Shown: piece by piece, positions 42,626-54,308 of the stretch
Position numbering within the stretch: the first letter of the stretch is position 1
How the letters are laid out: every line of letters starts with the position of its first letter
Source of the DNA: Kalaharituber pfeilii
Taxonomy: Eukaryota; Ascomycota; Pezizomycetes; Pezizales; Pezizaceae
DNA: 64,000 nucleotides
Assembly: GCA_015179045.1 (NCBI GenBank)
Contig: WHUZ01000115.1
Location: 94,798-158,797 of the forward strand
Direction of reading: 5' to 3'
The notes under the pieces: generated by a model
Told to the model about the DNA's origin: nothing
Seen by the model: the letters and a program-made list of their open reading frames with translations, nothing else
Databases searched by the model: none
Made by a program: the position numbers and the translations under genes

Positions 42626-43134
42626 ATAACCCCACTTGTAGCACGTGGCCATGGCAGGGTCCCTGGGCAAGCCCTCGAAGCCCGGAGACAGGCTTAACAA
42701 ACAAAGAAATTTCTATCTACTTCTACCACCTGATTCCAGAAACCTCCGGACGGACCTTCCGGTTTCTGCCTCAGGGAGGCTCCACTATATATCTCCCCCT
42801 CCCCCCCCTCCCCTCTTCTCCACACTTTCGCACCCCGGCAAGAAACTTCCCCGACAGCAAACCGCACGGCGCCCTAGAACCTGATCCCGGAGAAGAACCT
42901 TTCCAACTCATCCCACTCCTCCCCATTCTCTGCTGTCCTTTTCCAGTTCTTCTCCATATCCCCCCATTCTCTAAAGCCTTCTGGGCGAAACCTCTGCTGA
43001 CTGCACTGGAAGGCTAGGTGCGCCCCCGTCTGGGCCTCCCCGCAGCTGCAGTTCTCCGATTCCGCCACTCCCATCCTCTTTAACCACACCCTGCATCTTC
43101 CTCTCTCCAGTCGCAATGCTGTGAAGTTGGACAC
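42591..43134 (-). mobile_element. LINE B, ORF2-type 3' fragment
   Basis: T-run, family B hairpin and 3' UTR identical in layout to 21562-21860, then the ORF2 C-terminus (TALRLERGRCRVWLKRMG; Cys-His cluster CSCGEAQTGAHLAFQC; a TGA-like end near 42880). CGAAGTGGTT is duplicated at 42581-42590 and 43135-43144. Confidence 0.88.
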
Positions 43135-43144
43135 CGAAGTGGTT

Positions 43145-43313
43145 GTCGCGAGCTGCCACACACAATGTTGGTGTCTGCTTGGTGATCTAGCAGAAGTGAG
43201 ACTATTTCTTTGTTCCCGTAAAATGCAGCTACACCCAGGGCAGTTCCATAGCTACCACACACAATGTTGGCATCTGCTCCGTGATCTAGCAGAAGTGAGA
43301 CTATTGTTATCGG
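43145..43313 (-). pseudogene. Ankyrin-repeat fragment between LINEs
   Basis: About one and a half ankyrin units on the minus strand (TIVSLLLDHGADANIVCGSY; ALGVAAFYGNKEIVSLLL). It is cut on one side by LINE B and on the other by a LINE A ORF2 fragment. It is a fourth member of the NLR group in this window. Confidence 0.88.
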
Positions 43314-43910
43314 GACCCCTACCCCTGGCCGTCCTACCAACCCTCACAGCAGACGCCGAGAAGGAGGAATGGCAACGATTAATCGAAGAAAAGGAGGACG
43401 AGGGCTAGATAGGAGCAAAGGCGGGAGCGGACATGAAATCACAAACCGACAAGACAGCAATGTACCTGGGAACCAAAGCCACAGTCAACGACGCGGAGCT
43501 GCTGGTGATCGCCGAGGCTCTTAAGTCGGTCGAGTCGGAGGTCATGATAGTAAGTAACAGACTCCAAGGTAGCCATACAGAAAATGCAGAAGATAGCTCA
43601 GGGCCTCCCGACGGCACAACAAACGCACTCAGACAAGCATGGGAAGAGAGACTTTCGCGAGGGGACAAGGACGTAGCTGTCTTATGGGTGAAGGGACACA
43701 GAGGGATACCCGGCAATGTCGAAGCGGACAAACTGGCCAAGATTGGCACTCAACTGCAATACCAGGACGAATTGGTTACGGAGGCTGGACTACGACAGGC
43801 GGCAAGATCACCAGGGCGGAGGAAAGGAACCGATTATATCTGAGCTACAGGCCATTGGAGAGCCTGGGCCATCACGTGAAGACAAAGTACTTATGGAAAT
43901 AGCCAGACCT
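43314..43910 (+). pseudogene. LINE A ORF2 (RNase H) fragment, no 3' end
   Basis: AMYLGTKATVNDAELLVIAE and VAVLWVKGHRGIPGNVEADK identify RNase H. The catalytic D of the second block appears lost (IVSNR for VTDSR). It stops at LWK (43900) before the Cys-His cluster and hairpin. Confidence 0.82.
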
Positions 43911-44073
43911 TTGGTTCAAGCATAAGCACTGCTATCTAGCGGTATTCAGATTAGACTATCTCCATACAAAATGAGATCCAGTGGACAAACCAGTTTATCT
44001 GGGCTCTGATCTGAGTACCCTCTTGAATACCCTCTCGTGAAAATCGAACTGGATTCTGAAATGGAAACTGATT

Positions 44074-44124
44074 TTTTTTTTTTTTTTTCCATTAATCGCA
44101 TGCCGCCCAATGGGCTACGGCGAT
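44074..44124 (-). mobile_element. Minimal LINE A insertion
   Basis: About 15 T, then CCATTAATCGCATGCCGCCC, AATGGGCTACGGCGAT. ATGGAAACTGATT is duplicated (44061-44073 and 44125-44137). The paralogous site near 3045 is uninterrupted. The 5' end is at the hairpin base. Confidence 0.93.
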
Positions 44125-44609
44125 ATGGAAACTGATTGTGGCTCTGAAAGATCCACACAGCTTTATGCATGCTGAGTCCTGAATACTGCTGTATCGGGGC
44201 CTGCAATATGCATCATATATACAATGCAGCATTCAAAAATCCGACTGGGGATTTATCTCATGAAAAAAAAAAAAAAAAAGATACAATTTTGTATGGATTT
44301 GGCTGGATTCTCCGGACTTAATAAAATTTTGAGATCCGGAAAGTCCGGCCGGGGTTTTCTAATGTGACTACCGCTAATACGTAAAGGCAGTTTAATGCCA
44401 GCATCTCGAGAGAGATATATCTAAAGGCTTTATAATTGAACAAATAATAACTGCAGTTAGCAAATGAGGACACCCCCGAGCATAGAAAACTCAGATCGAT
44501 CGCAGACTAGCCAGCTTTATACATCTCATGGTCAAGGTCACATAAATAACATAAACCGTAAGAACAAACCAAATGCACAAAATCTACATGGTATAGAAGA
44601 CGACACGGG

Positions 44610-44690
44610 CTCGCCATAGCCCGTCGGGCGGCCTGCGAGTATTGATATAAAAAAAAAAAAAAAATAATAATAAAAAAAAAAAAAAAAAAA
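44610..44690 (+). mobile_element. Minimal LINE A insertion
   Basis: CTCGCCATAGCCCGTCGGGC, GGCCTGCGAGTATTGATAT and an A-rich tail with ATAATAAT. AGACGACACGGG is duplicated (44598-44609 and 44691-44702). The paralogous site near 2490 is uninterrupted. The first inserted base is the first base of the hairpin. Confidence 0.93.
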
Positions 44691-45369
44691 AGACGACACG
44701 GGATCAGATACAAGATGCTGATCAAGATCTACCATACACCTGTAACTACTAGAACGCTGTGCTAGCGGGAGCCGGAAAAGTGTACAATGTTCTTACGCCA
44801 GACTGGGAGCATTTGCAGGTCAAGCAAGGTTGAGTGGAAATGCGGTTAAGGCTCGGAAGGCAACATGTGGACTACCGACTGACGGATATATAGATGTGCG
44901 GCTTGTTTGTTTTACGCGCATCATCATCTTTTCTACATACCATTTCATCAGTTTTACATACATCTTTGTATCCATCTCAACCTGTCAACGTCATCTGTCA
45001 ACACGAACTGAATAGACACTACGATCCTACTCTCTTGCCCTCCTCATTCAATATTTCCTCGAGACCTCCCAGTACAGAACCCTACGGCATGAAAACAGGC
45101 AACCATTCCGTTCATAAGCACCGCCTCAGTTACATATTATGTGACCAAGACATACACATACACAGTCTCGCAAAAAAAAAAAAGAAAAAAGAAACAAGAA
45201 TAGCTACGTGAAGACTCTTGTAGTGCCATCATCGGTACGGAACTTCGACAATATATCACAGAGAAGGGCCACGAAGGATTTAGAAAAGCATATCAATTTA
45301 AAACGCATTGCTAGCTAAGCTTGTCAAGAACGAATTCTTCACAGGGAATATAATTGAAACCTGCACAAC

Positions 45370-48300
45370 TTATTCCAACGTATCAATGGAACCAGTGCTT
45401 TCATTTGTGGCAGAATTGACTCTCTTTGACTCCAAAAGTTGCACGATATCTTCGTGTCCTTCCTGAGCTGCCAAATCTAGTGGCGAGGGGTGGCCGTCAG
45501 GGAGGGTAGGAAATGGATCAGCCCCTCGATCCAGCAGGAGTGAGACTATATCCTTCGCACCCACATGTGCAGCTACACCCAGGGCAGCTCCATATTTGCC
45601 ACCCACAACGTTGACATCTGCTCCTCGATCTAGCAGAAGTGAGACTATCTCTTTCCTCCCCCTATATGCTGCTGCACCCAGGGCAGTTCCATAGTCGCCA
45701 CCCACAACATTGGCATCTGCTCCTCGATCTAGCAGAAGTGAGACTATGTCTTCCCTCCCCCAATACGCAGCTGAACCCAGAGCAGTTCCATAGTTGCCAC
45801 CCACGACATTGGCATCTGCTCCTCGATCTAGCAGAAGTGAGACTATTTCTATCCTCCCCCTATATGCAGCTGCACCCAGGGCAGTTCCATACTCGCCACC
45901 CACAACATTGGCATCTGCTCCTCGATCTAGCAGAAGTGAGACTATTTCTTTGCTCCGTGAATATGCAGCTGCCTCCAGGGCAGTTCCATAGTAGCCACCC
46001 ACAATGTTTATATCTGCTCCATGATCTAGCAGGAGTGAGACTATTTCTTTGTTCCTGTTAAATGCAGCTGCACCGAGGGCAGTTCCATACTCGCCACCCA
46101 CGACATTGGCATCTGCTCCTCGATCTAGCAGAAGTGAGACTATTTCTTTCTTTCCCGAATATGCAGCGGCACCCAGGGCAGTTCCATAGTTGCCACCCAC
46201 AACATTGGCATCTGCTCCTCGATCTAGCAGAAGTGAGACAAATTCTTTCCTCCCCTGATGTGCAGCTGCACCCAGGGCAGTTCCAAACTTGCCACCCACA
46301 ACATTGACATCCGCTCCGTGATCTAGCAGAAGTGAGACTATCTTTTTCCTACATCCATATGCAGCTGCACCCAGAGCGGTTCCATACTTGCCGCCCACAA
46401 CATTGACATCTGCTCCTCGATCTAGTAGAAGTGCGACCATTCGTTGTGGATCCCTGTTCATTATCAATCTGATTAGGAAACTCCCATATGTAGCTGCACC
46501 CAGGGCAGCTGCACCTAGAGCAGTTCCATACTCGCCACCCACAATGTTGATGTCTGCTCTATGATCTAGCAGAAGTGAGACTATCTCTTTCCTCCCCCTA
46601 TATGCTGCTGCACCCAGGGCAGTTCCATAGTCGCCACCCACAACATTGGCATCTGCTCCTCGATCTAGCAGAAGTGAGACTATTTCTTCCCTTCCCAAAT
46701 ATGCAGCTGCACCCAGGGCAGTTCCATACTTACCACTCACAACATTGGCATCTGCTCCTCGATCTAGCAGAAGTGAGACTATTTCTTCCCTTCCCAAATA
46801 TGCAGCTGCACCCAGGGCAGTTCCATACTTACCACTCACAACATTGGCATCTGCTCCTCGATCTAGCAGAAGTGAGACTATTTCTTTCCTTCCCGAATAT
46901 GTAGCTGCACCCAGGGCAGTTCCATGCGTGCCACCCACAATGTTCACATCTGCTCCGTGATCTAGCAGAAGTGAGACTATTTCTTTCCTTCCAAAATACG
47001 CAGCTGCACCCAGGGCAGTGCCATACTCGCCATATACAATATTAGTATCGGCTCCATGATCTAACAGAAGTGAGACTATTTGGTGATATCCCTCATATAC
47101 AGCCACACCCAGAGCAGTTCGATGCTCACCTCCCTCAACGTTGACATCAGCTCCCCTGCACAGCATTTGTTTCACTGTCCACAGATCACTACTCTTCACA
47201 GCTACATACAGCAAAGATTCACCAGAATTGTTCCATAGGCGCATGTCGCCTTCCTTAGTGGCCTGCAGGCAGCTAGCCAACTGACCTAATCCACCTATTG
47301 CTACGGCAAAAATGGGTCGTAAGGGGGTTGATTCTATTGAATTCTTGATTTTCCACAACTTAAAATTCAAATCCCACCTATTATACTTATGTAGCCATGT
47401 CGACCACTTCACATAAGCATTACTCGGGTGGCTAAAAGAACCCAAGAAACTCTCCAGCAATGCAAGTTTTGGTTGGTACAGGGAGGTGGTTGCAGCGTTG
47501 CTGGTTAATGATGTAACTAAGGATTGATAGGATTGGCAGTGTTTCAACCAGTACTGGCAAGAGTAATCATATAGAGGGTGCCTATCTGAGTGCAGGTTTT
47601 GAAGCATCCACAAACAAGCCTCAGCAACAAGAAGCTGCGCATCCAGAATACCCCATTCTGAATTCTTAGTTTCTAGATATTCTTGTACCGACAAGTGTGC
47701 AAAACGAACAACATCCAGAGAATTATCTAAAATAAGTAATCCTCTACAAAAGCCAAGTAAATGGTCAAGTTCAAGTACTTCTGTGGCCTCTGCATCGTTC
47801 TCAGACTGATTTAGGGGAAGTGTTGAGTCAACCTCTGTAGCTGCACATAGTTCGCTGGGGCGCAATGGTCTGCAGGAAACAAGCATCCACTTGAGGGCTC
47901 GCTCTGCAAGGATAGGTTCACTTTCATGTTGGAGTCTTATTGAAGTCATGATTTCGTCATACACCTCTGTCAAATCTTTGGGTAGCTTTCCCAGACGTTT
48001 ACGAACATCCCGCTCAAGATTTAGGGTACAGAGCTCCCGTAGTTGATAATCAACCCAGAGAAACCTAAAATATTCGTAAGTACCTCTGATTAATATTACC
48101 AGTAAATAGGTCCTCACTCTCAAAACTGAAGACCTTCGATAAAGAATATTGAATATAGGATAGATAGGTACTTACATTCCATTAGCGCCACTCAGAAGCA
48201 CTTCCTTAATTTTTGCTCTAAGGTTTGATGATACCCTTCCCCGCAGCAGCCTCTTGTCCTCAATTCTAGCCTTCAACTCTTTTTCAACATAATTCTTAAT

Positions 48301-50632
48301 ATCTTCAGCATTATCTCTTGCCTCAATAGTTATATGAGGAACATTCTGCATACGGGTTTCAATATCCAGACTATGGCGGCTGGATACCAGCACCTTGACG
48401 GAAACTGTGGATTTCTTCATGATGGTGAAGAAGGCATTAAGAATCGAAACTATGGAGTCTTTGGGACATTCATCGAGAGCATCTAAGACAATGACTGGGT
48501 CTTGGTAACAGTCAACCAATTGGATAAATAGGCTGATGGTTGCATCAAGTGGCAGATGCTTCCTAGCGGCAGGGTCTTTCTGTTCTTTGTTGTAAACTTC
48601 CTGTGCAATTGCACATATCTTCTCGGTGTCTGGACATGCAAGCTGTTTGACTAGGGAAAGTAAAATTTGATGAGGATCACGACGAATATCCTCATCACGC
48701 TTGCAATAGAAGAATGATACTTTGTCCACCATCAAGTACAAATGATCAATACTTGCGGAGCTTGATCAACCAAAGCTTTGTTAGCTATTTGATACAGGAA
48801 GCTTCGACGGGGTTTTGATCCTTACACTAGCTTTGTCTTTCCGGCACCAGCTGAGGAAGGAAGAAAGTTAGTACCTTTCTATGATGTGGATGGTCGCAGA
48901 ATCAACTCACGAATCCCATGTAGCCATAACATTTGTGACTGCTTTGATTCCAGCCAGCTTTGAAATTCTTGCCTTCCAAAAAACCATTGTCCAGTACCCT
49001 CTACTCGGCCCTCTCGTGCCAGGTCATGGTGACTTCGATATGGGACCTCAGAAAACCATTTGAGGATTGTGATCTTCTTAGTTTCTAAGGCCCATGAATG
49101 ATTAATTTGACCTATCAAGAGAGTCCCCATTGGGCCTGTAAAGTACCTTCAATTTGTTTATATATGTACGTAACAGCTGTATTCATTTGGGCTATCATAG
49201 GCTCAAAGCTTTGGAGAAGCATCTTGAGGCCGTTGAACACTTCTAGATAAAGCTAACGTTAGTGTTACTATGCCAGACTTACTGGAGCAAGTTCATACCT
49301 TTAGTAGAGTGTCTTGACTCCTTTTGATCTGTGTCTCACGGTGTTTTGAAGTGTTAATTAGCTGCAAACTGTTTCAAGGGTGTCACTGAGGCAAGCTTAC
49401 AGCAACTTTCCACTACACTAGCTGCTATGTTCGCTGCAGACTCTGGTCCATCTAGTTTGTTGAGCTCTTCCAGAATAGCACCTGGGCGTACTACACTGTT
49501 CAGAATATGTTTTGCTGATGCACATAGCAGTTCATTAAAATTAGCAATCACAATACAAACTGACGAAAACGTAGCTACATACCCGTATTACTTGTGAAGA
49601 GTTCTATAAGAACACCCAATAGGTTCAGCATTATTGCATATAATTTTACGAGAGCTTCTCGAAGGTCGTCCGTAGCTCTCCTCACTTCCATAGGTACCTC
49701 CTCAGATTTTAGATACAAGTACTGCTCATATATGGTACCTCGGCTAATGAGTATAGTAATGCGTTCCATTCCGAGCACTGCTGCTTCCATGGACTCTTGC
49801 TTATCAACAATAATCTAGTAGACCAAAAAGGTGTTAGTTAATCATGCAATAACCTGCCGGAAAAAGCAATACGTAATAGATGGTGTTCACCCCAATGAAA
49901 ATCACCGGGAGGCAGGGAGGGGGTGTCTGGACGTTTACTTACTTGCAAGATAAATCTAACCCCTGCCCAAGGCAGAGCTGCATGCACCGGGTCATATTGT
50001 ACAACTATATCCCCAATACTCTTGAATTTATTCATCCAGTGGACCATTGCTTGTGCCTTTTGTTCCACATCGATTTCCATATCCCCAAACTTGATTATCC
50101 GATCTTTTGCCTCCACTTTCTCTTTTGCCTGGTTTGCAAAACTCAGAATTTCATCCAAGAATCCAGCTTGACTGGATTCTGCACTGATGATTATTCCACA
50201 ATCTGCCAAGGTCTCTTTGGATTTCTCCGGAAGCCTTTCATGTGCTTCCACCCACAAGTTAATTTTATCGTGCTGGGCTTTGGCTGACTCAGGTTCATCA
50301 TGGATAGAATGAGTCTTCCCATCCGCATCAGGCACAAGAGAGCTAGGTTTTTCCTGCTGGCGATCTATTTGAGGTAAGGTTAAAGTTTCGGCATGCTGCT
50401 GTTGCGAAGGGGGGTTGCAATGCTGTGTGCCTTGTTTCTCTTCACCTGCTTTCCTATGGAGGTTCTGAGATAGCTGTGGATCATGGGCGGGGGATCCTGG
50501 GGCCCTAGGACTGCGGCTTGGGGAGCGGCTTCGGCTATCTCGCTTGAATGGCCTTAAAAACCTATCGAAGGTTCTCGATTGTTCGGGGATGGATGATGGC
50601 CGTCCACTACTTTCTTTCTTCTTCCGGAACAT
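45370..50632 (-). CDS. NACHT-ankyrin (fungal NLR/STAND) protein
   Basis: The chosen start is ATG at 50632 (MFRKKKESSGRPSS). Clear exons: 49943-50632, 49583-49814 (GTATGT donor, intron probably 49515-49582), one ending at 48911, a 25-base exon 48826-48850, 48176-48751 and 45370-48064. Introns between 49350 and 49130 are unresolved. The order is a Ser/Arg/Pro-rich head; a NACHT-associated N-terminal domain (YDPVHAALPWAGVRFILQ); Walker A GIPGAGKTKL formed across the short exon; Walker B VIVLDALDEC; the MFLWVDYQLRELC segment; a winged-helix-like region with RFAHLSVQEYLE; then about 18 ankyrin units. By family knowledge these are intracellular receptors in which the NACHT ATPase switches and the repeats sense ligands. 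The repeats are near identical except at a few positions. The protein is about 1,350 residues and looks intact. Confidence 0.85.
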
Positions 50633-51741
50633 GGCTATTGACTGCGATGTTGTGGTATGGTGTACTTTATATGGGGTCTTTCTGCGGAATGTCAGTTGTC
50701 TGTCGGATCGCGACCAGTATGCGGAGGTGATCTTGAGTTGGTGATGGCTCAGCCTCAGAAATGCCGCCAAGTCTGGCGATATGCAGGTAACCGCACTCAC
50801 ATGCACATGCGCACCGTAGGTACTTACCTCAGTATTGTACTCTAGCACTTCGGTTCGAAGCTACTACGGAAATGAGCAGCTTCAATAGGTTTAAGACTAC
50901 CGGTACCGGTAACGGATCAGTAGACCTGAAGTTGAGCGCCGGTGAGTTGCAACAGACAATAAGCTATATACAACGGAGAGGGTAACGCCAAGAGATTCCT
51001 TCCCCTCACATAGCAAAAAAGTCCATTTCCTCCACATTCAAATTCTGGAACTTCCTGTTCACGAGTTTCTATTGATTATTACAAATCTTCATTAGTTGTC
51101 AATATGAAATCCTAATACGTAACGATCTGTCTCTTTTCAAATCAAACCTCGTGGTGTTGAATGAATATCTAGAGTTACCACGAATTCGAGTTTAATGGGA
51201 TGTGAGAACGGAGATGCAATGAATGTACTTCCTAGGGGCGACCGTTGGTGCACACCCGGTCTTGCCCGAAGGAGCTGAGATTCGGGAGAAAAGAACCACG
51301 TGCACTGGCTTTATACAACGTCCATGCTTCATCTATTAGCACTATTCATTTCGTTTGAAGAACAGTTTGGTAAACGCGTTTAGCTTGCACCCCCAACACA
51401 CATACGTTGAACTTGAAATTTATCTTTCATTCATTTATTTATTACAGTACCCTATTTCGGTTGACGTAATGAAGGATCTGACGTAAAAACCCAGTCTCGA
51501 ATCAGACTACCGCTTAGTAAAAACCTCCTTCTCTTATCTTCTCCCTTGAGCCGTCCATCACGGGTACAAACAGCACACACGTAAGTAACCCATAGCTCAA
51601 CATCAAAACAATGATGACGGCGCAAGTTGAGAACGTTGACAAAGGAAAAAGAAAAAGAGAAAAACAAGTATATAGCATGAGTAGAAGCTCACCTTTCGCA
51701 CAGAACCCCATGAACCCGCGACCCCCGTACCCAAAAGATGC
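50633..51741. other. Upstream region of the NACHT-ankyrin gene
   Basis: The open frame continues upstream of ATG 50632 to 50848 but without domain content. Beyond it nothing is recognised, apart from an ACCGGTACCGGT palindrome near 50899. Confidence 0.4.
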
Positions 51742-52085
51742 TTGTTTTTAAGAGGGACAGCACCTCTGGCTTCAGAATTCACAACTCATCTGAGTCAGGC
51801 TTTCCTCCGCGAGGCTATGCTATAGACGTGGTCCGTCTAAGAACCACCGTGTACCGACAACCCCCATGCAATCAGATGTTTGTCACTTGCTTTCTAAGAA
51901 GAGCAGTACCTCGTGCTTCGAAATCCACAGCCCCTCTCAGCCAGATTCCCTCCGCCGACCAAGAGCAGGTCCGTCTGCACTCTCATTCTCATAAGTTGCT
52001 TGTTTTCTAGGAGGTGCACCTCCTCTCGCTTTGGAATTAACAGACAAACTCAGCTACTCCTACCTCCGCCAACAATATCATAGAC
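51742..52085 (+). repeat. Three diverged direct repeats, about 115-145 bp
   Basis: TTG.TTTCTA.GA.G.GCA..ACCTC...CTTC.GAAT.CACA and a CCTCCGCC...CTGGTCYGYCT end occur three times, starting near 51742, 51885 and 51999. Non-coding as far as I can see. Confidence 0.65.
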
Positions 52086-53289
52086 CTGGTCTGCCTGGAT
52101 ACCCCATGGACCCAAATAGCCCATGATACTTAAAGTGAAGATGCCAATACGGGCATAAGGAAGCGCAAAACAATGAGGTATCAAGAAAAAAGAAAAATGG
52201 AGCATTCAATTTACCAGGGAGTGATTTGCGTTATTTAGAGAAAGGTAGCTATGTAAAAGGCGGAGGTATGAGCCTTGTCACAGTCCGCTATATGCTGATA
52301 ATCACGATGGTCCTATTATTCCTGTCAATGCAGTGCGACAGTGAGAGGGTGAGGGAGGGGGCAGGAGAGGTGGAGGGGCAGTCGTAGGGGTGAAGGGAGA
52401 GGCAGATGTGGGAGAAGCGGAGGCAGAAGCGGGGCGGAGGGGCTGTCGGAGGAACTCTTGGAGAGGCAGTAAGAGAGCCAGTAGGAGTGGCGGTAGGAGA
52501 GGCGGCAGCGGCTTTCAGAAATGCTATCACAAGGGCTGTCAGAGAGGCAATAGGAAGGGTAGTACTAGTCTCGTGACCAGACTCTGACTAAGCGGAGTTT
52601 GTATTACGAGAGACGACGGTGGTATAGGCGGGAGCCACAAGTGAGGCGGTGCGAGATCTAGGAAAGCGGGAGAGGTGGTGAGAGAGGCGGAGAGGCAATA
52701 GAAGGGGTGGCCGAAGGGGCGGCAGGTACAAGATGAGGAGTGTTTGAGTCAGAATTGGCCTATAGCTCGGTGAAGTCGTATATCTTCTTGTAGAGGTTTA
52801 GTAGAGGGGTATAGAATTGAACCCTAAGGCCCTGTAGCAGCAAGTCTAAGCCCCATGTAACCACCAAGAGATCACATAAAAGATGCCATTGGTATATATA
52901 AAAGGTTGAGGACCCCGAGAGTTAAAGAAAAGTAATATAGAACAAAAGTGCATGGAAATAGTCGACCTACCAAGGAGAAATTTGTGTTATCCGAGAAGCT
53001 GTTAAAGGGGCCACCAGAATGGCTGCTGAAAGGGTGGTGGGGATGGAGTGGTTGGACCAGGAGTGGACTATGTTGCTGGCAGAACCTTCGAAGTCGCTGC
53101 TGGAGCAGCTGCTGAAGGTGTTACTCGAGCGGCTGCTCAAGCGGCTGCTAAAGGGGGACGTAGCACGCCGGAGGGGTTGTCGGGGGCGGGCGGTGGGGTA
53201 GTGGGGTGGTGTGACGGTGCGAACTCACGGTGCGATGCGACGGCTGGAGTGGGCGATAACGGGGTTATGTTTTTCTTTTTTTTTAAGCC
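52086..53289. other. Spacer with G-rich, purine-biased repeats
   Basis: 52320-52560 and 52640-52740 are GGAGAGGCGG-type purine repeats. 53000-53160 has GCTGCTGAAG/GGCTGCT units loosely like the 40-kb core. A CTACC(A/-)AGGGAG.GATTTG.GTTAT block occurs near 52210 and 52965. No gene. Confidence 0.5.
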
Positions 53290-53480
53290 GTTTCGAACTG
53301 ACCTGCGCCTTGGTCGAAGTGGAATGCTGTTGTCTCCAGCGATGGAGGTAACAATAAGCGCCATGAAGAGGTGTAGAATTGAGGGTCCCGGTTCGATTCT
53401 TGAGTCGAGCTGGGGAAGACGGTTGTCCGGCATCTCATCTAGGAGATGGACTGTAATGCTCCGGTTCCAACAATGATCTC
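53290..53480 (+). mobile_element. tRNA-derived SINE-like element, copy 2
   Basis: CCTTGGTCGAAGTGG (A-box-like), then CCCGGTTCGATTCTTGAG (a good B-box), then AGATGGACTGTAATGCTCCG. Same order as copy 1 at 3292-3520 with many differences. The B-box is closer to consensus here, the A-box in copy 1. Confidence 0.62.
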
Positions 53481-53737
53481 TTGAGAGTTAGAATTCTAGA
53501 ATTATAACGATGATCAACAGGGAGTTGGAACCGGGGTAACTCGTTTTTAACTTTTTGCTGTCTATTTTTTTTTTTTTTTTTGGCGGGGGGTGATGGGTAC
53601 TCATTGGCAAGAGCTGAGTGTTCTCGGGCATTCCATCAGATTGTTGGCAGTTGACTGTTTCTGTTCATTCTGTGGTAATTAGCCAGTCGATTCAGTATTC
53701 CATCACACCCCTGTATCGCGCCATATTGCAGTTGGGA

Positions 53738-54308
53738 ATGGTTCCAGCAGACGACCTACCAATTCATCACATTTCTGCATCGTTCGAACGATCTATAACT
53801 ACCAACGCATTAGTGGATATGTCGAACGATTCACCAATATTGGGTAGGTAGGTCGACCCGTTGCCCAATTGTGTCCACTGGTGCATCGGTCAAAACAGTC
53901 TTTCACAGAGAAGAAGAGAAATTGGCACCCGTCCCCGCCCCGCATCTCGCAGCATCACCAGCAGTGCCCCTGCAGAACCCAGCCCTCCTCCACCCCCAGG
54001 AAACTTTATTTCATGTCACGCATCCGCCACCACCCATTATTGCCTGCCAGGACCCTTCTACCATGAGCATCTTTTCGTCCTACCACCAGGCCCCAAGATA
54101 CGCGGTATCCCCACCTCCATCGCCACACATCACGTACACAAGTGGCACCGTATCCGGATGTGTATACAGCAGCAGGAATGGAGACGGGGGATGCAGGTTT
54201 TCGTCTGGTCAGGACTCAGATTCGAGAGCTAGCAGATGGGATTTGCATATGATGTCGTTGTTTTACTCTGAACGGACCCTTCGTTTGCCAGAAAACTCGA
54301 GTGCGTAA
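53738..54308 (+). CDS. Possible small Ser/Pro-rich gene, two exons
   Basis: ATG at 53738 opens MVPADDLPIHHISASF. A GTAGGT...AAAACAG intron (53844-53898, 55 nt) joins in frame to the 53899-54308 frame, giving about 171 residues to the TAA. The product is Pro/Ser/His-rich with no recognised domain, signal peptide or membrane segment. Support is only the canonical junctions and the length of the open frame. It could be accidental. Confidence 0.35.

Larger units (their letters stand above)
43921..47246 (-). repeat. Inverted segmental duplication, copy 2
   Basis: Reverse complement of 1-3172: ankyrin 3' half plus downstream non-coding DNA. Two short LINE A copies (44074-44124 and 44610-44690) interrupt only this copy, so they post-date the duplication. 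Confidence 0.85.

Noticed and set aside
53385..53405. tRNA gene
   Set aside because: Only the B-box is good. No acceptor or anticodon stem can be drawn. A SINE relative is the better explanation.
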